Shown one piece after another: positions 9,065-16,728 of a stretch of DNA of 59,311 nucleotides; the first letter of the stretch is position 1; every line of letters starts with the position of its first letter. Made by a program: the position numbers and the translations under genes. Location of the stretch: contig NZ_BOMZ01000065.1 of NCBI RefSeq assembly GCF_016862455.1, positions 1-59,311 on the forward strand, written 5' to 3'. The DNA comes from Actinoplanes utahensis (GTDB taxonomy: Bacteria; Actinomycetota; Actinomycetes; Mycobacteriales; Micromonosporaceae). The notes beneath the pieces were generated by a model. The model was not told the DNA's origin. It did not search any database and saw nothing but the letters and a program-made list of their open reading frames with translations.

Positions 9065-9502
9065 GTGAAGAGATCCGTGCGTGTCGTTGTCTGGCCGGTC
9101 GCCGCCCTCCTGCTCGTCGGAGGGCTGGGGTGGGGCGGGTTCGCCCTGTACCGCTACGAGACCTACGGCACCGAGTTCACCGAGGCCGACCTGACCGTCG
9201 AGGTCGACGCGGGCGACCGGTTCTCCCTGGCCGTCCTCGACCGCGGCGGTTCGGTCGGAGACGGGTGGAGTGCCGAGGCGGGCCCTTTGTTGACCGCGCA
9301 AGGCGATCGGACCCGCTACGACAGCCTGTCGGCCTATGTCGGCGAACCGCCGGCTGGTTGCTGCAGTGGAACGACGCTCTTCGTCTTCGACGCCGCGACT
9401 GCCGGAAAGACCCAGGTCACACTGACGAACCGCTTCCAGGGCGGTCATGACCCGTCCGACCCGGAGAACCGCAGCGTGACCTGGGAAATCACCGTCCGCT
9501 GA
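9065..9502 (+). CDS. Small exported/membrane-anchored protein
   Basis: A GTG at 9065 gives 145 residues beginning MKRSVRVVVWPVAALLLVGG, an N-terminal membrane anchor or uncleaved signal. The exported part is beta-rich with a CC pair (GCCSGTTLFVFD) and ends TWEITVR. Order and spacing (DRGGSVGDGW, then TLFVFDAATAGKTQVTLTN) faintly recall chagasin-type (I42) peptidase inhibitors, but the signature loops are not conserved, so this is only a suggestion. TATCGT at 9051-9056 lies 8 nt before the start without a Shine-Dalgarno sequence, suggesting a leaderless transcript. Its 3' end overlaps the convergent gene by 14 bp. Confidence 0.6.
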   Translation: MKRSVRVVVWPVAALLLVGGLGWGGFALYRYETYGTEFTEADLTVEVDAGDRFSLAVLDRGGSVGDGWSAEAGPLLTAQGDRTRYDSLSAYVGEPPAGCCSGTTLFVFDAATAGKTQVTLTNRFQGGHDPSDPENRSVTWEITVR

Positions 9503-9806
9503 GACGGCGCGCCTCGATCAGCGCGGCGACACCATTCAGCCAGCGTGCGAGGCGCTCATCGTCGATGATCAACCACGGCCGCACGAGAGCCGTCTGCGCC
9601 GGGGTGGGCAGCGGCTCGGGCAGTCCGGCCGCATAGGCGGTGCCGCCTCGGCGCACGATCTCGGCGAGGAAGGTCAGTGAGCGCGGCTGGACGCCGAGCC
9701 GGTCGGCCTGAAGTGCCGCCGGCACCAGCGCGTCAGTCGTCCGGCCCGCACCGAGCAGCGCGACGACGTCGTCGTGCATGGTCGCCGAGTCGGGACGGGC
9801 CCGCAT
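9489..9806 (-). CDS. Small partner protein of the T7SS-like module
   Basis: This 105-residue protein has no recognised domain. It looks mainly helical, with the segments DVVALLGAGRTTDALVPAAL and DERLARWLNGVAALIEARRL. Its ATG shares one base with the stop codon of the upstream 519-residue protein (TGATG), which implies coupled translation. The position directly after a putative secreted peptidase/toxin is that of an immunity protein or chaperone; this is inference from order only. Confidence 0.6.
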   Translation of the reverse strand: MRARPDSATMHDDVVALLGAGRTTDALVPAALQADRLGVQPRSLTFLAEIVRRGGTAYAAGLPEPLPTPAQTALVRPWLIIDDERLARWLNGVAALIEARRLSGR

Positions 9807-11365
9807 CAGTTCACCCCCTGCGGAAGGCGCACCGATCTCGGCGTGCCGGGCAGGTCGGGATCTCCCTGGCTGATGTCACCTCTGGCGAACTCGTCCTTGG
9901 TGATCCAGTAGGTGTTTCCCCATGGGTTGTAGATCTGCAGCTCGTCACCTTGGTGGCCGATGACCATGAGCTGATGGCCCTCGCCCGCATCTCGAGTGCT
10001 CAACGGGACCGGATGACCTTCGTCGACCGCGGCCTCGATCCGGCTCAGAATGTCGAAACGGGCGTCGGCGCCGGCCATCTGGACGTTTTCGTATCTCGCG
10101 CCGGTGTACGCGCCGATCTGTTCGTCAGCGATCATGGCGGACTGCTCCGACGACATGCCCTTGCCGCCGACGACGGGCAGATCCTGCCACCAGTCGCGGC
10201 CGTCGTCGTAGATCCGATGTGTCTCGTCCTTCCACCGCGTGGCGAACGCCGCGCCGTCGTCCTGCGCCGGATCGTCGGGGTGGCCGCCGGTGGTCAGGTA
10301 CAAGGCGTAGAGCGGATCGACGGCACCCCGAGCCGCCACCGTCGATGCGGCGACACAGGTCGGGTCACGCCCCTGTGTCCATTTTGTTCCGTCGAAGCGG
10401 ACATCCTCGGAACCGTCGCCGGGGATGTCCATGGTGAACGGGCCCAGGTGCGAGGCCAGCCACTTCGGGTCGTCGCCGTGCGCGGCGATCAGCCCGTTGA
10501 ACTTCGACACCTCGCCGACCGGATGTCCGGCCGCCAGGGCCTTCAGCAGGTACGCCCGGTGCTCCGGCGACGCCGCCCCGCTCAGCAGGTCCATCATGGC
10601 TCGCCGGTCGGTGTCGTCGAGCCCGTTCAGCGCCGCCGCCGCCCGGTCGCCCTGCGCCGCGCTGAGGATGTTGGTGTTCTGGGTGAGCCAGTCGCTGCCC
10701 GCCCCCGCCAGGACGATCTCGTCGATCGCGGTCATCGGCGAGTCGCTGAGCCGGCGGCCGCGCGCGTCCCCGGCGGCGTGGTCGCGCAGCAGCGCCGAGA
10801 AGGTGCGGCCGGCGCCACGGACGCCCTCGTGCGTGGACACCCGGGTGTCGATGGCGCCCATCGCCTGCTGGTGCAGGCCCGCCATCTGCGCCCGATCGTA
10901 TTCGGACAGGTCGGGGAGGAACCCGAGGGCGGTCAGTTTCGCCGCCCGCCCGGCCACCTCGTGCAGATCCGCGGTGGCGTCGGCGTCGGCGGGGAGGGCG
11001 TTCTCCAGCGCTACGGCGTACGTCCGGAAAGGGGTGTGCAGGTCTTTGAGGGCGCTGGAGAGGCCGTGCAGATCGGTGAAGACGGCCTGGATCGCCTCGG
11101 TCGCCGCGAGGTGCGTGTCGCCGGCCCAGGTGCCGGCCAGATGCTTGCCGTTGACCTGCTGGACGGCGTCGAGGGCCTGCTCGGCGAGTTGCTGGACCTT
11201 GGCGAGGTTGGCGCTGATGTCGTAGATGGTGGCCGGGTCGCCGCCGAAACCGGGGACCGCCGCGCCCGCCGCGCCGGCGGCCGCGAGCTCATCGGTGCCC
11301 CACATCCCGTACGCGCCGCGGATGTTGCCCTGCTCGTGCCGTAACCGGTCGATGTCGTCGCTCAT
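9806..11365 (-). CDS. Putative type VII-secreted protein with papain-like/C39-like C-terminal domain
   Basis: This 519-residue protein starts with a helical region of about 140 residues (YDISANLAKVQQLAEQALDAV, GTWAGDTHLAATEAIQAVF) resembling WXG100/LXG-type secretion domains. A middle domain carries DRAQMAGLHQQAMGAID. The C-terminus looks like a papain-fold peptidase: Q331 and Cys337 (QGRDPTCVAA), His464 (GEGHQLMVIG) and Asn480 (LQIYNPWG) are in the order and local context of the C39-like catalytic triad. Cys337 is the only cysteine in the protein. It is coupled to a WXG100-like gene upstream (ATGA) and a 105-residue protein downstream (TGATG). It may be a secreted toxin, a processing peptidase or a surface protein. 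Confidence 0.7.
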   Translation of the reverse strand: MSDDIDRLRHEQGNIRGAYGMWGTDELAAAGAAGAAVPGFGGDPATIYDISANLAKVQQLAEQALDAVQQVNGKHLAGTWAGDTHLAATEAIQAVFTDLHGLSSALKDLHTPFRTYAVALENALPADADATADLHEVAGRAAKLTALGFLPDLSEYDRAQMAGLHQQAMGAIDTRVSTHEGVRGAGRTFSALLRDHAAGDARGRRLSDSPMTAIDEIVLAGAGSDWLTQNTNILSAAQGDRAAAALNGLDDTDRRAMMDLLSGAASPEHRAYLLKALAAGHPVGEVSKFNGLIAAHGDDPKWLASHLGPFTMDIPGDGSEDVRFDGTKWTQGRDPTCVAASTVAARGAVDPLYALYLTTGGHPDDPAQDDGAAFATRWKDETHRIYDDGRDWWQDLPVVGGKGMSSEQSAMIADEQIGAYTGARYENVQMAGADARFDILSRIEAAVDEGHPVPLSTRDAGEGHQLMVIGHQGDELQIYNPWGNTYWITKDEFARGDISQGDPDLPGTPRSVRLPQGVN

Positions 11366-11682
11366 CGGCCGCCCGCCGCCCGGGTCGCCGACGCGCCGGT
11401 CCGGGTCGCGGCCCGCCGATCCGCCGCGTCGTAGTCGTCGGCGGTCCGGTCGAGGGCGTCCGCGAGCTCCCTTGCGGCCTGCTCGAGGAGGCGGAACTCC
11501 TGCTCGACGGCGGAGGTGAAAGCCCGGTAGGCGGCGGCGGTGGTGTACCGGTCGAAGGCCGCCTCGACGCCGTACCCCCGTTCCGGCACCTGAAGCTGAG
11601 TGACCGCCTTGCGCAGGTTCTCCGCGGCGCCCTGCCGCAACCTGTCCGCGGCGACCCGTAACTCGACCGATCTGACCTGCAT
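11362..11682 (-). CDS. WXG100-like ESX secretion-associated protein
   Basis: Starting at the ATG at 11682 (GAGGGGC upstream as ribosome binding site) gives 106 residues: MQVRSVELRVAADRLRQGAA at the N-terminus, two long helices separated near VPERGYGVEAAFDRY, and AYRAFTSAVEQEFRLLEQAA, then an Ala/Arg/Thr tail. Length, helical hairpin and context match small type VII secretion substrates/chaperones. The classical WXG is replaced around RGYGVEA. It overlaps the next gene by 4 nt (ATGA). The longer open frame upstream runs into the terminator of the sugar kinase and is not used. Confidence 0.72.
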   Translation of the reverse strand: MQVRSVELRVAADRLRQGAAENLRKAVTQLQVPERGYGVEAAFDRYTTAAAYRAFTSAVEQEFRLLEQAARELADALDRTADDYDAADRRAATRTGASATRAAGGR

Positions 11683-11761
11683 CGAAGCCCCTCGCTGTCG
11701 ACGATAGCGCCAGCGATCGTAACGCCGCCCGTCGATCCCCCGCGGCCCCACAACCCGGGCA

Positions 11762-11804
11762 GCGTGGTGATTTCCGGCGCTGTGCACGCCAGAAATCACC
11801 ACGC
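11762..11804. terminator. Hairpin terminator downstream of the sugar kinase
   Basis: Arms of 18 bp (GCGTGGTGATTTCCGGCG and CGCCAGAAATCACCACGC, one mismatch) flank a 7-nt loop seven bases beyond the kinase stop codon. No U-tract follows, as is usual in high-GC actinobacteria. The stem end GCGTGGTGAT recurs in the hairpin at 40298-40340. Confidence 0.75.
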
Positions 11805-11810
11805 GGCCGG

Positions 11811-13412
11811 TCAGCTGTTGTCGACGGCGGCCTGCTGGACCGGCAGCGCGGCCACGTAACGCTGGAGGAACGCGTCGAAACCGGCCACGTCCGCGGCGTC
11901 CGGCTCGGCGGTGTCCAGTTCCGCGCCGGCGAAGACCGACTCGGTCAGGAACGCGTCGAGGCTCTGCCCGGCCTGCTTGTTCGCGACGAACGCGGCGAGC
12001 ACCGCGATGCCCCACGCGCCACCCTCGGAGGCGACGTCACCGACCGACACCGGCGTGTTGATCGCGGCGGCCAGCAGCCGCTGCGCCACACCGGCGGTCT
12101 TGAACAGGCCGCCGTGCGCGAACATCCGGTCCAGCTGCACCGATTCGGCCTTCTGCAGCACGTCCATGCCGATCCGCAGCGTGGCCAGGGCGGCGTACAG
12201 CTGGGTCCGCATGAAGGTGGCGAGATCGAGAGAGCTTCCCGGGGTACGGAAGAACAGCGGCCGCCCCTCGTGCAGCTTGGTGATCGGCTCCCCGGAGAGG
12301 TTGTTGAAGGCCATCAGGCCACCACCGTCGGGAGCGCCGTCCAGCGCGGCCCGGAACAGCGTCTCGAACACCGTGTTGCTGTCGGCCGACGCCCCGAGTG
12401 CCGTCGCGAACTCGGCGAACAGCCCGGCCCACGCGTTCAGCTCACTCGCGCCGTTGTTGCAGTGCACCATCGCGACCAGGTCGCCGGCCGGGGTGGTGAC
12501 CAGGTCGATCTCCGGGTGCATCCGGCTCAGGTCGCCGTCCAGCACGATCATGGCGAAGATGCTGGTGCCGGCGCTGATGTTGCCGGTGCGCCGGGCCACC
12601 GAGTTGGTGGCGACCATGCCGGTGCCGGCGTCGCCCTCCGGCGGGCACAGCACGATGCCCGGCTGGAGGGTGCCGCTCGGGTCGAGCAGTCTCGCGCCGG
12701 CCTCGGTCAGCGTGCCGGCGGCCTCACCGGCGGGCAGCACGGCCGGCAGCAGGTCGGCGAGCTTCGGCAGGCCACGGCCGGCGACGAGCTCGTCGTACTG
12801 CGCCAGCATCCGGGCGTCGTAACCGCCGGTGCTGATGTCGATCGGGAACATGCCGCTGGCGTCGCCGACACCGAGGACCTGGCGGCCGGTGAGCTGCCAG
12901 TGCACGTACCCGGCGAGGGTGGTGAGGTGGGCCAGCCGGCCGATGTGGTCCTCGTCGTTCAGGACGGCCTGGTGCAGGTGGGCGATGCTCCAGCGGTGCG
13001 GGATGTTGTAGCCGAACAGTGCGCTCAGCTCCTCCGACGCGGCGCCGGTGTTGGTGTTGCGCCAGGTGCGGAACGGGGTGAGCAGCCCGCCGTCGGCGTC
13101 GAACGCCAGGTAACCGTGCATCATCGCGGAGACGCCGATCGCGCCGGTGGTGCGCAGCTCGGCGCCGAACCGGGCGTGCACGTCCGCGGCGAGCGAGGCG
13201 AAGCAACCCTGGAGGCCGGCCCAGACGGCCTCCAGGGAATACGTCCAGACCCGGTCGACGAACTGGTTCTCCCAGTCGTGGCTGCCCACCGCGATCGCCG
13301 CGTGGTCAGGGCCGGTCAGGACGGCCTTGATCCGGGTGGAGCCCAGCTCGATGCCGAGCGTGGTGCGGCCCTGCTCGATCGCCGCGCGCAGGTCGGTGTC
13401 TGTCATGCTCAT
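11811..13412 (-). CDS. FGGY-family carbohydrate kinase (xylulokinase/ribulokinase-like)
   Basis: This 533-residue protein has the FGGY kinase layout: N-terminal phosphate-binding GIELGSTRIKAVL, substrate-loop IGVSAMMHGYLAFD and TWRNTN, the central LTGRQVLGVGDASGMFPID, and the C-terminal ATPase half with GNISAGTSIFAMIV and ASEGGAWGIAVLA. Such kinases phosphorylate pentoses or related sugars; AraB-like use (ribulose) or xylulose are both possible. No isomerase or epimerase is adjacent, so the gene is solitary. It is likely regulated by a LacI-family repressor, because two LacI-type operators bracket its promoter. An alternative start six bases in (13406) exists. Confidence 0.87.
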   Translation of the reverse strand: MSMTDTDLRAAIEQGRTTLGIELGSTRIKAVLTGPDHAAIAVGSHDWENQFVDRVWTYSLEAVWAGLQGCFASLAADVHARFGAELRTTGAIGVSAMMHGYLAFDADGGLLTPFRTWRNTNTGAASEELSALFGYNIPHRWSIAHLHQAVLNDEDHIGRLAHLTTLAGYVHWQLTGRQVLGVGDASGMFPIDISTGGYDARMLAQYDELVAGRGLPKLADLLPAVLPAGEAAGTLTEAGARLLDPSGTLQPGIVLCPPEGDAGTGMVATNSVARRTGNISAGTSIFAMIVLDGDLSRMHPEIDLVTTPAGDLVAMVHCNNGASELNAWAGLFAEFATALGASADSNTVFETLFRAALDGAPDGGGLMAFNNLSGEPITKLHEGRPLFFRTPGSSLDLATFMRTQLYAALATLRIGMDVLQKAESVQLDRMFAHGGLFKTAGVAQRLLAAAINTPVSVGDVASEGGAWGIAVLAAFVANKQAGQSLDAFLTESVFAGAELDTAEPDAADVAGFDAFLQRYVAALPVQQAAVDNS

Positions 13413-13450
13413 CTTCGTACCTTAGGGTCTGGGCAGCGTCATCGCGGCTC

Positions 13451-13464
13451 TGTTATCGCTCACA
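13451..13464. promoter_or_regulatory. LacI-type operator, proximal
   Basis: TGTTATCGCTCACA is a degenerate match to the LacI-family palindrome TGTTAGCGCTAACA with the central CG step. It lies 39-52 bp upstream of the kinase start and just downstream of the predicted transcription start, a classical repression position. Confidence 0.6.
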
Positions 13465-13479
13465 TCAGGGCCGGGACCG

Positions 13480-13508
13480 ATTGAAACATTGGTGAAATAA
13501 CGTGTCAA
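13480..13508 (-). promoter_or_regulatory. Promoter of the FGGY kinase
   Basis: On the minus strand a perfect -35 TTGACA (13503-13508), a 17-bp spacer and a -10 TTCAAT (13480-13485) form one of the most consensus-like promoters in the window. The predicted start near 13473 gives a leader of about 60 nt. Confidence 0.65.
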
Positions 13509-13533
13509 TGCGCCGTCCGCGCGGCGCGCCAAT

Positions 13534-13547
13534 AGTGAGCGCTAACA
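13534..13547. promoter_or_regulatory. LacI-type operator, distal
   Basis: AGTGAGCGCTAACA shares the GTGAGCGCTAAC core with the proximal site (in opposite orientation) and lies 26 bp upstream of the -35. Two operators 83 bp apart (about eight helical turns) would allow looping by a tetrameric LacI-family repressor. Confidence 0.6.
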
Positions 13548-13607
13548 AGCCTCAATCCGGAATATACCGACATATCTGCGCCGCGCTGCGGGCCACGGCG
13601 CTCCTCC

Positions 13608-14627
13608 TCAGCCCGGGATGTCGACGAGCACCTTGCCGACCGCGCCGTTCTCCACCGCCTGATGGGCGTCGGCGGTACGGTCCAGCGGGAAACGGATCAA
13701 CGGCAGCCCGTGCTCCTCGCCGACCGGCAGCGCGCCGTCGGCCACCGCGGCGGCCACGTCCTCGGCGCCGGCGGCAAGCGCCTCCGGCCCGACGGTGTAG
13801 AGCACCAGGAACTGGAACCGGGTGTTCAGCATCATGTTCTGCCGCACGTCCAGCTCGACCGGCTCGCCACCGTCGTTGGCGTACGTCGCGATCGTCCCCC
13901 GCACCCGCAGCACCGCCAGATCGAGGGCGAGGTTCGCCCCGAGCGCGACCTCCACGACGATGTCCACCCCGTCCGGGGCGATCTCGCGGATCCGCGCCGC
14001 GGCGCCCTCCTCCCGGTAGTTGACCGTGTGATGGGCGCCGGCAGCCGTGGCCAGGCGTGCTTTCTCCGGGCCGCTGACGGTGCTGATCACCGTGGCGCCG
14101 GCCCACCGGGCGAGCTGGATCGCCGCGTGCCCGACCGCCCCGGCGCCACCCGCCACCAGCACCATCGTGCCGTCCAGTGCGCCCGGCCGCAGCCGCCGCG
14201 GCCCGTCCTCGGCGACCGTGAGCGCCCGGTGCGCGGTGATCGCCGGCACGCCGAGCGAGGCGCCGAGGTCGAAACTCGCCTCATCGGGCAGCGGCACCGC
14301 CAGCTCCGACGGCACGACGGTGCACTCGGCCGCCGTCCCGGTCGCCCGCCCGGCCGACGCCATGAACACCCAGACCCGCTGCCCGACCCGCCCCGCCGCC
14401 ACGCCGTCCCCGACCGCGTCGATCGTGCCCGCCCCGTCCAGATGCGGCGTGACCTCGGCGAACTGTTTCGGGTTGGTGGCCCCGGACCGGGTCTTCCAGT
14501 CGGTCGGGTTGACACCCGAAACGGCGAGGCGGACGCGGACCTCGCCCGGCGCGGGCTTCGGCGTCTCCCGGTCGACGAGCTCGAGAACGTCGGCGCCACC
14601 GTTGTCGCGATAGATGATGGTCTTCAT
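13608..14627 (-). CDS. Quinone oxidoreductase-like MDR family protein
   Basis: The ATG at 14627 (MKTIIYRDNG, with GGAAG upstream) gives 339 residues. It is a zinc-free medium-chain dehydrogenase/reductase: the GroES-like half carries VSGVNPTDWKTRSG, and the Rossmann half has LVAGGAGAVGHAAIQLARWAGATV and GPEKARLATAAGAHHTVNY. Relatives reduce quinones or enones with NADPH. It is transcribed away from a small gene and an HxlR regulator, which may control it. Confidence 0.88.
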   Translation of the reverse strand: MKTIIYRDNGGADVLELVDRETPKPAPGEVRVRLAVSGVNPTDWKTRSGATNPKQFAEVTPHLDGAGTIDAVGDGVAAGRVGQRVWVFMASAGRATGTAAECTVVPSELAVPLPDEASFDLGASLGVPAITAHRALTVAEDGPRRLRPGALDGTMVLVAGGAGAVGHAAIQLARWAGATVISTVSGPEKARLATAAGAHHTVNYREEGAAARIREIAPDGVDIVVEVALGANLALDLAVLRVRGTIATYANDGGEPVELDVRQNMMLNTRFQFLVLYTVGPEALAAGAEDVAAAVADGALPVGEEHGLPLIRFPLDRTADAHQAVENGAVGKVLVDIPG

Positions 14628-14691
14628 CTTCCGCACCGTAACGGCTTCCCCGCCACGGCCTTCCCCGACTCGCGGCGAGCGCTGTGGGATC

Positions 14692-14853
14692 ATGCGCCGC
14701 ATGGGCCTGTTCACGCGGAGGAAGCCTGCCGAGGATCCGGGGCCGCCGCAGGGCGCCTCGTTCACGTTCATCACGTTCGGGCCGGTGACCATCACCGCCG
14801 CCGACGGCACGACCTCGACCTCGACCATCGACATCCCGGAGGACCGGCCGTGA
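14692..14853 (+). CDS. Small hypothetical protein coupled to the HxlR regulator
   Basis: An ATG at 14692 (or 14701) gives 53 or 50 residues, MGLFTRRKPAEDPGPPQGAS followed by a beta-like, Thr-rich half ending TIDIPEDRP. There is no known domain. Its stop overlaps the GTG start of the HxlR gene (GTGA), and its last codons contain the regulator's GGAGG, so it is probably translated ahead of it. Confidence 0.55.
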   Translation: MRRMGLFTRRKPAEDPGPPQGASFTFITFGPVTITAADGTTSTSTIDIPEDRP

Positions 14854-15173
14854 CGACGCCGATGCCGGGGCGCCCGGTGCGCGGGTCGGACACCGGCCGG
14901 CCGCTGATGGCCGCGCTGGATCTGTTCGGCCGCCGCTGGGTGCTGCGGATCGTCTGGGAACTGCGCGACGGCCCGGTCGGCTTCCGCGCCCTCCAACAGC
15001 GCTGCGACAACATGTCCTCCAGCGTCCTGAGACAGCGCCTGACCGAACTGCTCGAGGCCCGCATCGTCACCCAGCAGCCGGACACCACCTACACGCTGAG
15101 CGAACTTGGTCATGAGGCCCACCAGGCCCTCCGGCCGCTGGCCGACTGGTCCGAGAAATGGTCGCAACCCTAG
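14850..15173 (+). CDS. HxlR family transcriptional regulator
   Basis: This 107-residue winged-helix protein starts at GTG 14850 with GGAGG seven bases upstream. Family hallmarks are LMAALDLFGRRWVLRIVWEL, GPVGFRALQQRCDNMSSSVL and LGHEAHQALRPLADWSEKW. HxlR proteins are usually redox- or aldehyde-responsive repressors/activators of neighbouring oxidoreductase genes; the divergent quinone oxidoreductase is the obvious candidate target. No cysteine of the redox type is near the N-terminus. Confidence 0.88.
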   Translation: MTTPMPGRPVRGSDTGRPLMAALDLFGRRWVLRIVWELRDGPVGFRALQQRCDNMSSSVLRQRLTELLEARIVTQQPDTTYTLSELGHEAHQALRPLADWSEKWSQP

Positions 15174-15298
15174 AGCCCTCGTCCGGCTCGCTCCCCGGCC
15201 CTCGGACGACCGTGGCTGCCAGTGACGCCTCCACCGGCCGGAGACAGCGCTGAGGCCAGCCGGGAAGATCCGCCCCCCGCCCGAACAGTTCCCTCTAT

Positions 15299-15341
15299 CG
15301 CTTCGGAAATCGAAGCGGTAGCCTGCTTCTGAAATCGAAGC
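15299..15341. promoter_or_regulatory. Two tandem inverted-repeat operators
   Basis: CGCTTCG-gaaat-CGAAGCG (15299-15317) is a perfect 7-5-7 inverted repeat, and GCTTCTGAAATCGAAGC (15325-15341) is a second copy with one mismatch per arm. Centres are 25 bp apart and the second site ends 13 bp before the start codon of the AhpD-like gene. This is a clear regulator binding site; no regulator gene is adjacent. Confidence 0.65.
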
Positions 15342-15354
15342 GCCGGAGGTGGAT

Positions 15355-15921
15355 ATGGCCAGGATCGCCGCACTCGAAGCGCCCTATGCGCCGGACGTTG
15401 AGGCCCGGCTCGCCGCGATGATGCCGCCCGGGGTGGCGCCGATCGGCTTGTTCCGGACGTTCGCTAGGAACATGCCGATGACCACGGCGATGAGCGGGTG
15501 GGGGAGATACGAGCTGGGGCGCGATCTGTCCCTCAGCCTGCGGGAGCGGGAGATCGTCATCCTGCGTACCTGTGCCCGGTGCCGCTGCGAGTACGAGTGG
15601 GGTGTCCACGTCTCGTTCTTCGCCGACCGGGCCGCGCTCACCCGCGATCAGATCACTTCGGTCACCCACGGTTCACCCGGCGATCCGTGCTGGGCCGCCG
15701 ACCGTGAACGGGCGCTGATCGACGTGGTGGACGCCCTGCACGACTCCGCCGACATCGGCGACGAGCTGTGGCAGTCTGCCCGCGAGGTGCTCGACGAGCC
15801 GGAGCTGCTCGATCTGCTGATGCTCTGCGGGTGGTACCACGCGATCAGCTTCGCCGCCCGTGCCGCCCGCGTCGACCTCGAACCGGGCGCACCCCGCTTC
15901 GCGGACGTCGTCACCGGCTGA
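15355..15921 (+). CDS. Carboxymuconolactone decarboxylase/AhpD-like family protein
   Basis: The ATG at 15355, five bases after GGAGG, gives 188 residues. The AhpD/CMD core is LSLREREIVILRTCARCRCEYEWGVHVSFF: the family's Cys-x-x-Cys...His motif is present as a Cys-rich variant (CARCRCEYEWGVH), followed by the helical LLMLCGWYHAISFAARAARV. Family members are peroxidase-associated reductases or gamma-carboxymuconolactone decarboxylases; most actinobacterial ones are uncharacterised. It is preceded by tandem operators and followed by a separate kinase gene. Confidence 0.82.
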   Translation: MARIAALEAPYAPDVEARLAAMMPPGVAPIGLFRTFARNMPMTTAMSGWGRYELGRDLSLSLREREIVILRTCARCRCEYEWGVHVSFFADRAALTRDQITSVTHGSPGDPCWAADRERALIDVVDALHDSADIGDELWQSAREVLDEPELLDLLMLCGWYHAISFAARAARVDLEPGAPRFADVVTG

Positions 15922-15956
15922 CGGCCCGGGGCCGGGTGCGGCTGTTAGGGTTCGGC

Positions 15957-16532
15957 ATGTCGCGAGGTCAGGAACCCGTGCTCGTGCTGATCCGGGGAAA
16001 CAGCGGCAGCGGCAAGACCACGACCGCCCGTGAGGTGCGGCGACGGTACGGGCGGGGTTGCGCCCTCGTCGAACAGGACTACCTGCGCCGGGCCGTGCTG
16101 CGGGAGCACGGCGGCGCGACGGACGCGGTGGCACCCGGGTTCATCAGCACGATGGTGCGGACCGCGCTCGACGGCGGGTACCACGTCGTGCTGGAAGGGA
16201 TCCTGCACACCGGAGAGTACGGCGAGGCGTTGCGCACGCTCGTCGCCGGGCACACCGGGCCGGTCGCCTGCTTCTACCTCGACGTGACGTTCGACGAGAC
16301 GGTGCGGCGGCATCGGAGCCGTGCCGAGCCGATTCCGGTGACCGCGGAGACGATGCGCGGCTGGTACTCCGAACGGGACCTGCTCGGCGTACCCGGGGAG
16401 ACGGTCCTGCCGGAGACCATGACCTTCGAGGACGCGGTGACCACCATCCTGCACACCAGCGGCCTCGGGCGGGCCGCCGCGCTGACCCCGTGCCCGGCCC
16501 ACTGCCCCCGCTGCACCGAGAAGCGACTCTGA
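15957..16532 (+). CDS. P-loop kinase (AAA/zeta-toxin-like nucleotide kinase)
   Basis: Starting at ATG 15957 gives 191 residues. Walker A is IRGNSGSGKTTTAREV, followed by ALVEQDYLRRAVL (typical of the DxxR/QDxxR lid of zeta-toxin and gluconate-kinase-like enzymes) and GGYHVVLEGILHTGEYGEAL. The C-terminus carries a CPAHCPRC cluster that could bind a metal. Small-molecule phosphorylation is expected; the substrate is unknown. TAGGGT five bases before the start and no Shine-Dalgarno sequence suggest leaderless translation. Confidence 0.78.
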   Translation: MSRGQEPVLVLIRGNSGSGKTTTAREVRRRYGRGCALVEQDYLRRAVLREHGGATDAVAPGFISTMVRTALDGGYHVVLEGILHTGEYGEALRTLVAGHTGPVACFYLDVTFDETVRRHRSRAEPIPVTAETMRGWYSERDLLGVPGETVLPETMTFEDAVTTILHTSGLGRAAALTPCPAHCPRCTEKRL

Positions 16533-16728
16533 CCTGCGACCGCATTGCCGTCGGTAGATGAGCGAGTTCTCGCACGTCTGTGGCGGGAGCATTGCGCACA
16601 ATTCCGGCCTCCACGTCGATGCCGAGCCCGGCGCCCCGGCACGGGACGGGATTCGAGCGGGGCATCCGATTAGGGCTCTGTCCGGTAACGTGCCGTTGAC
16701 TCACCGCTACAACCATCGGGGGATGGCT

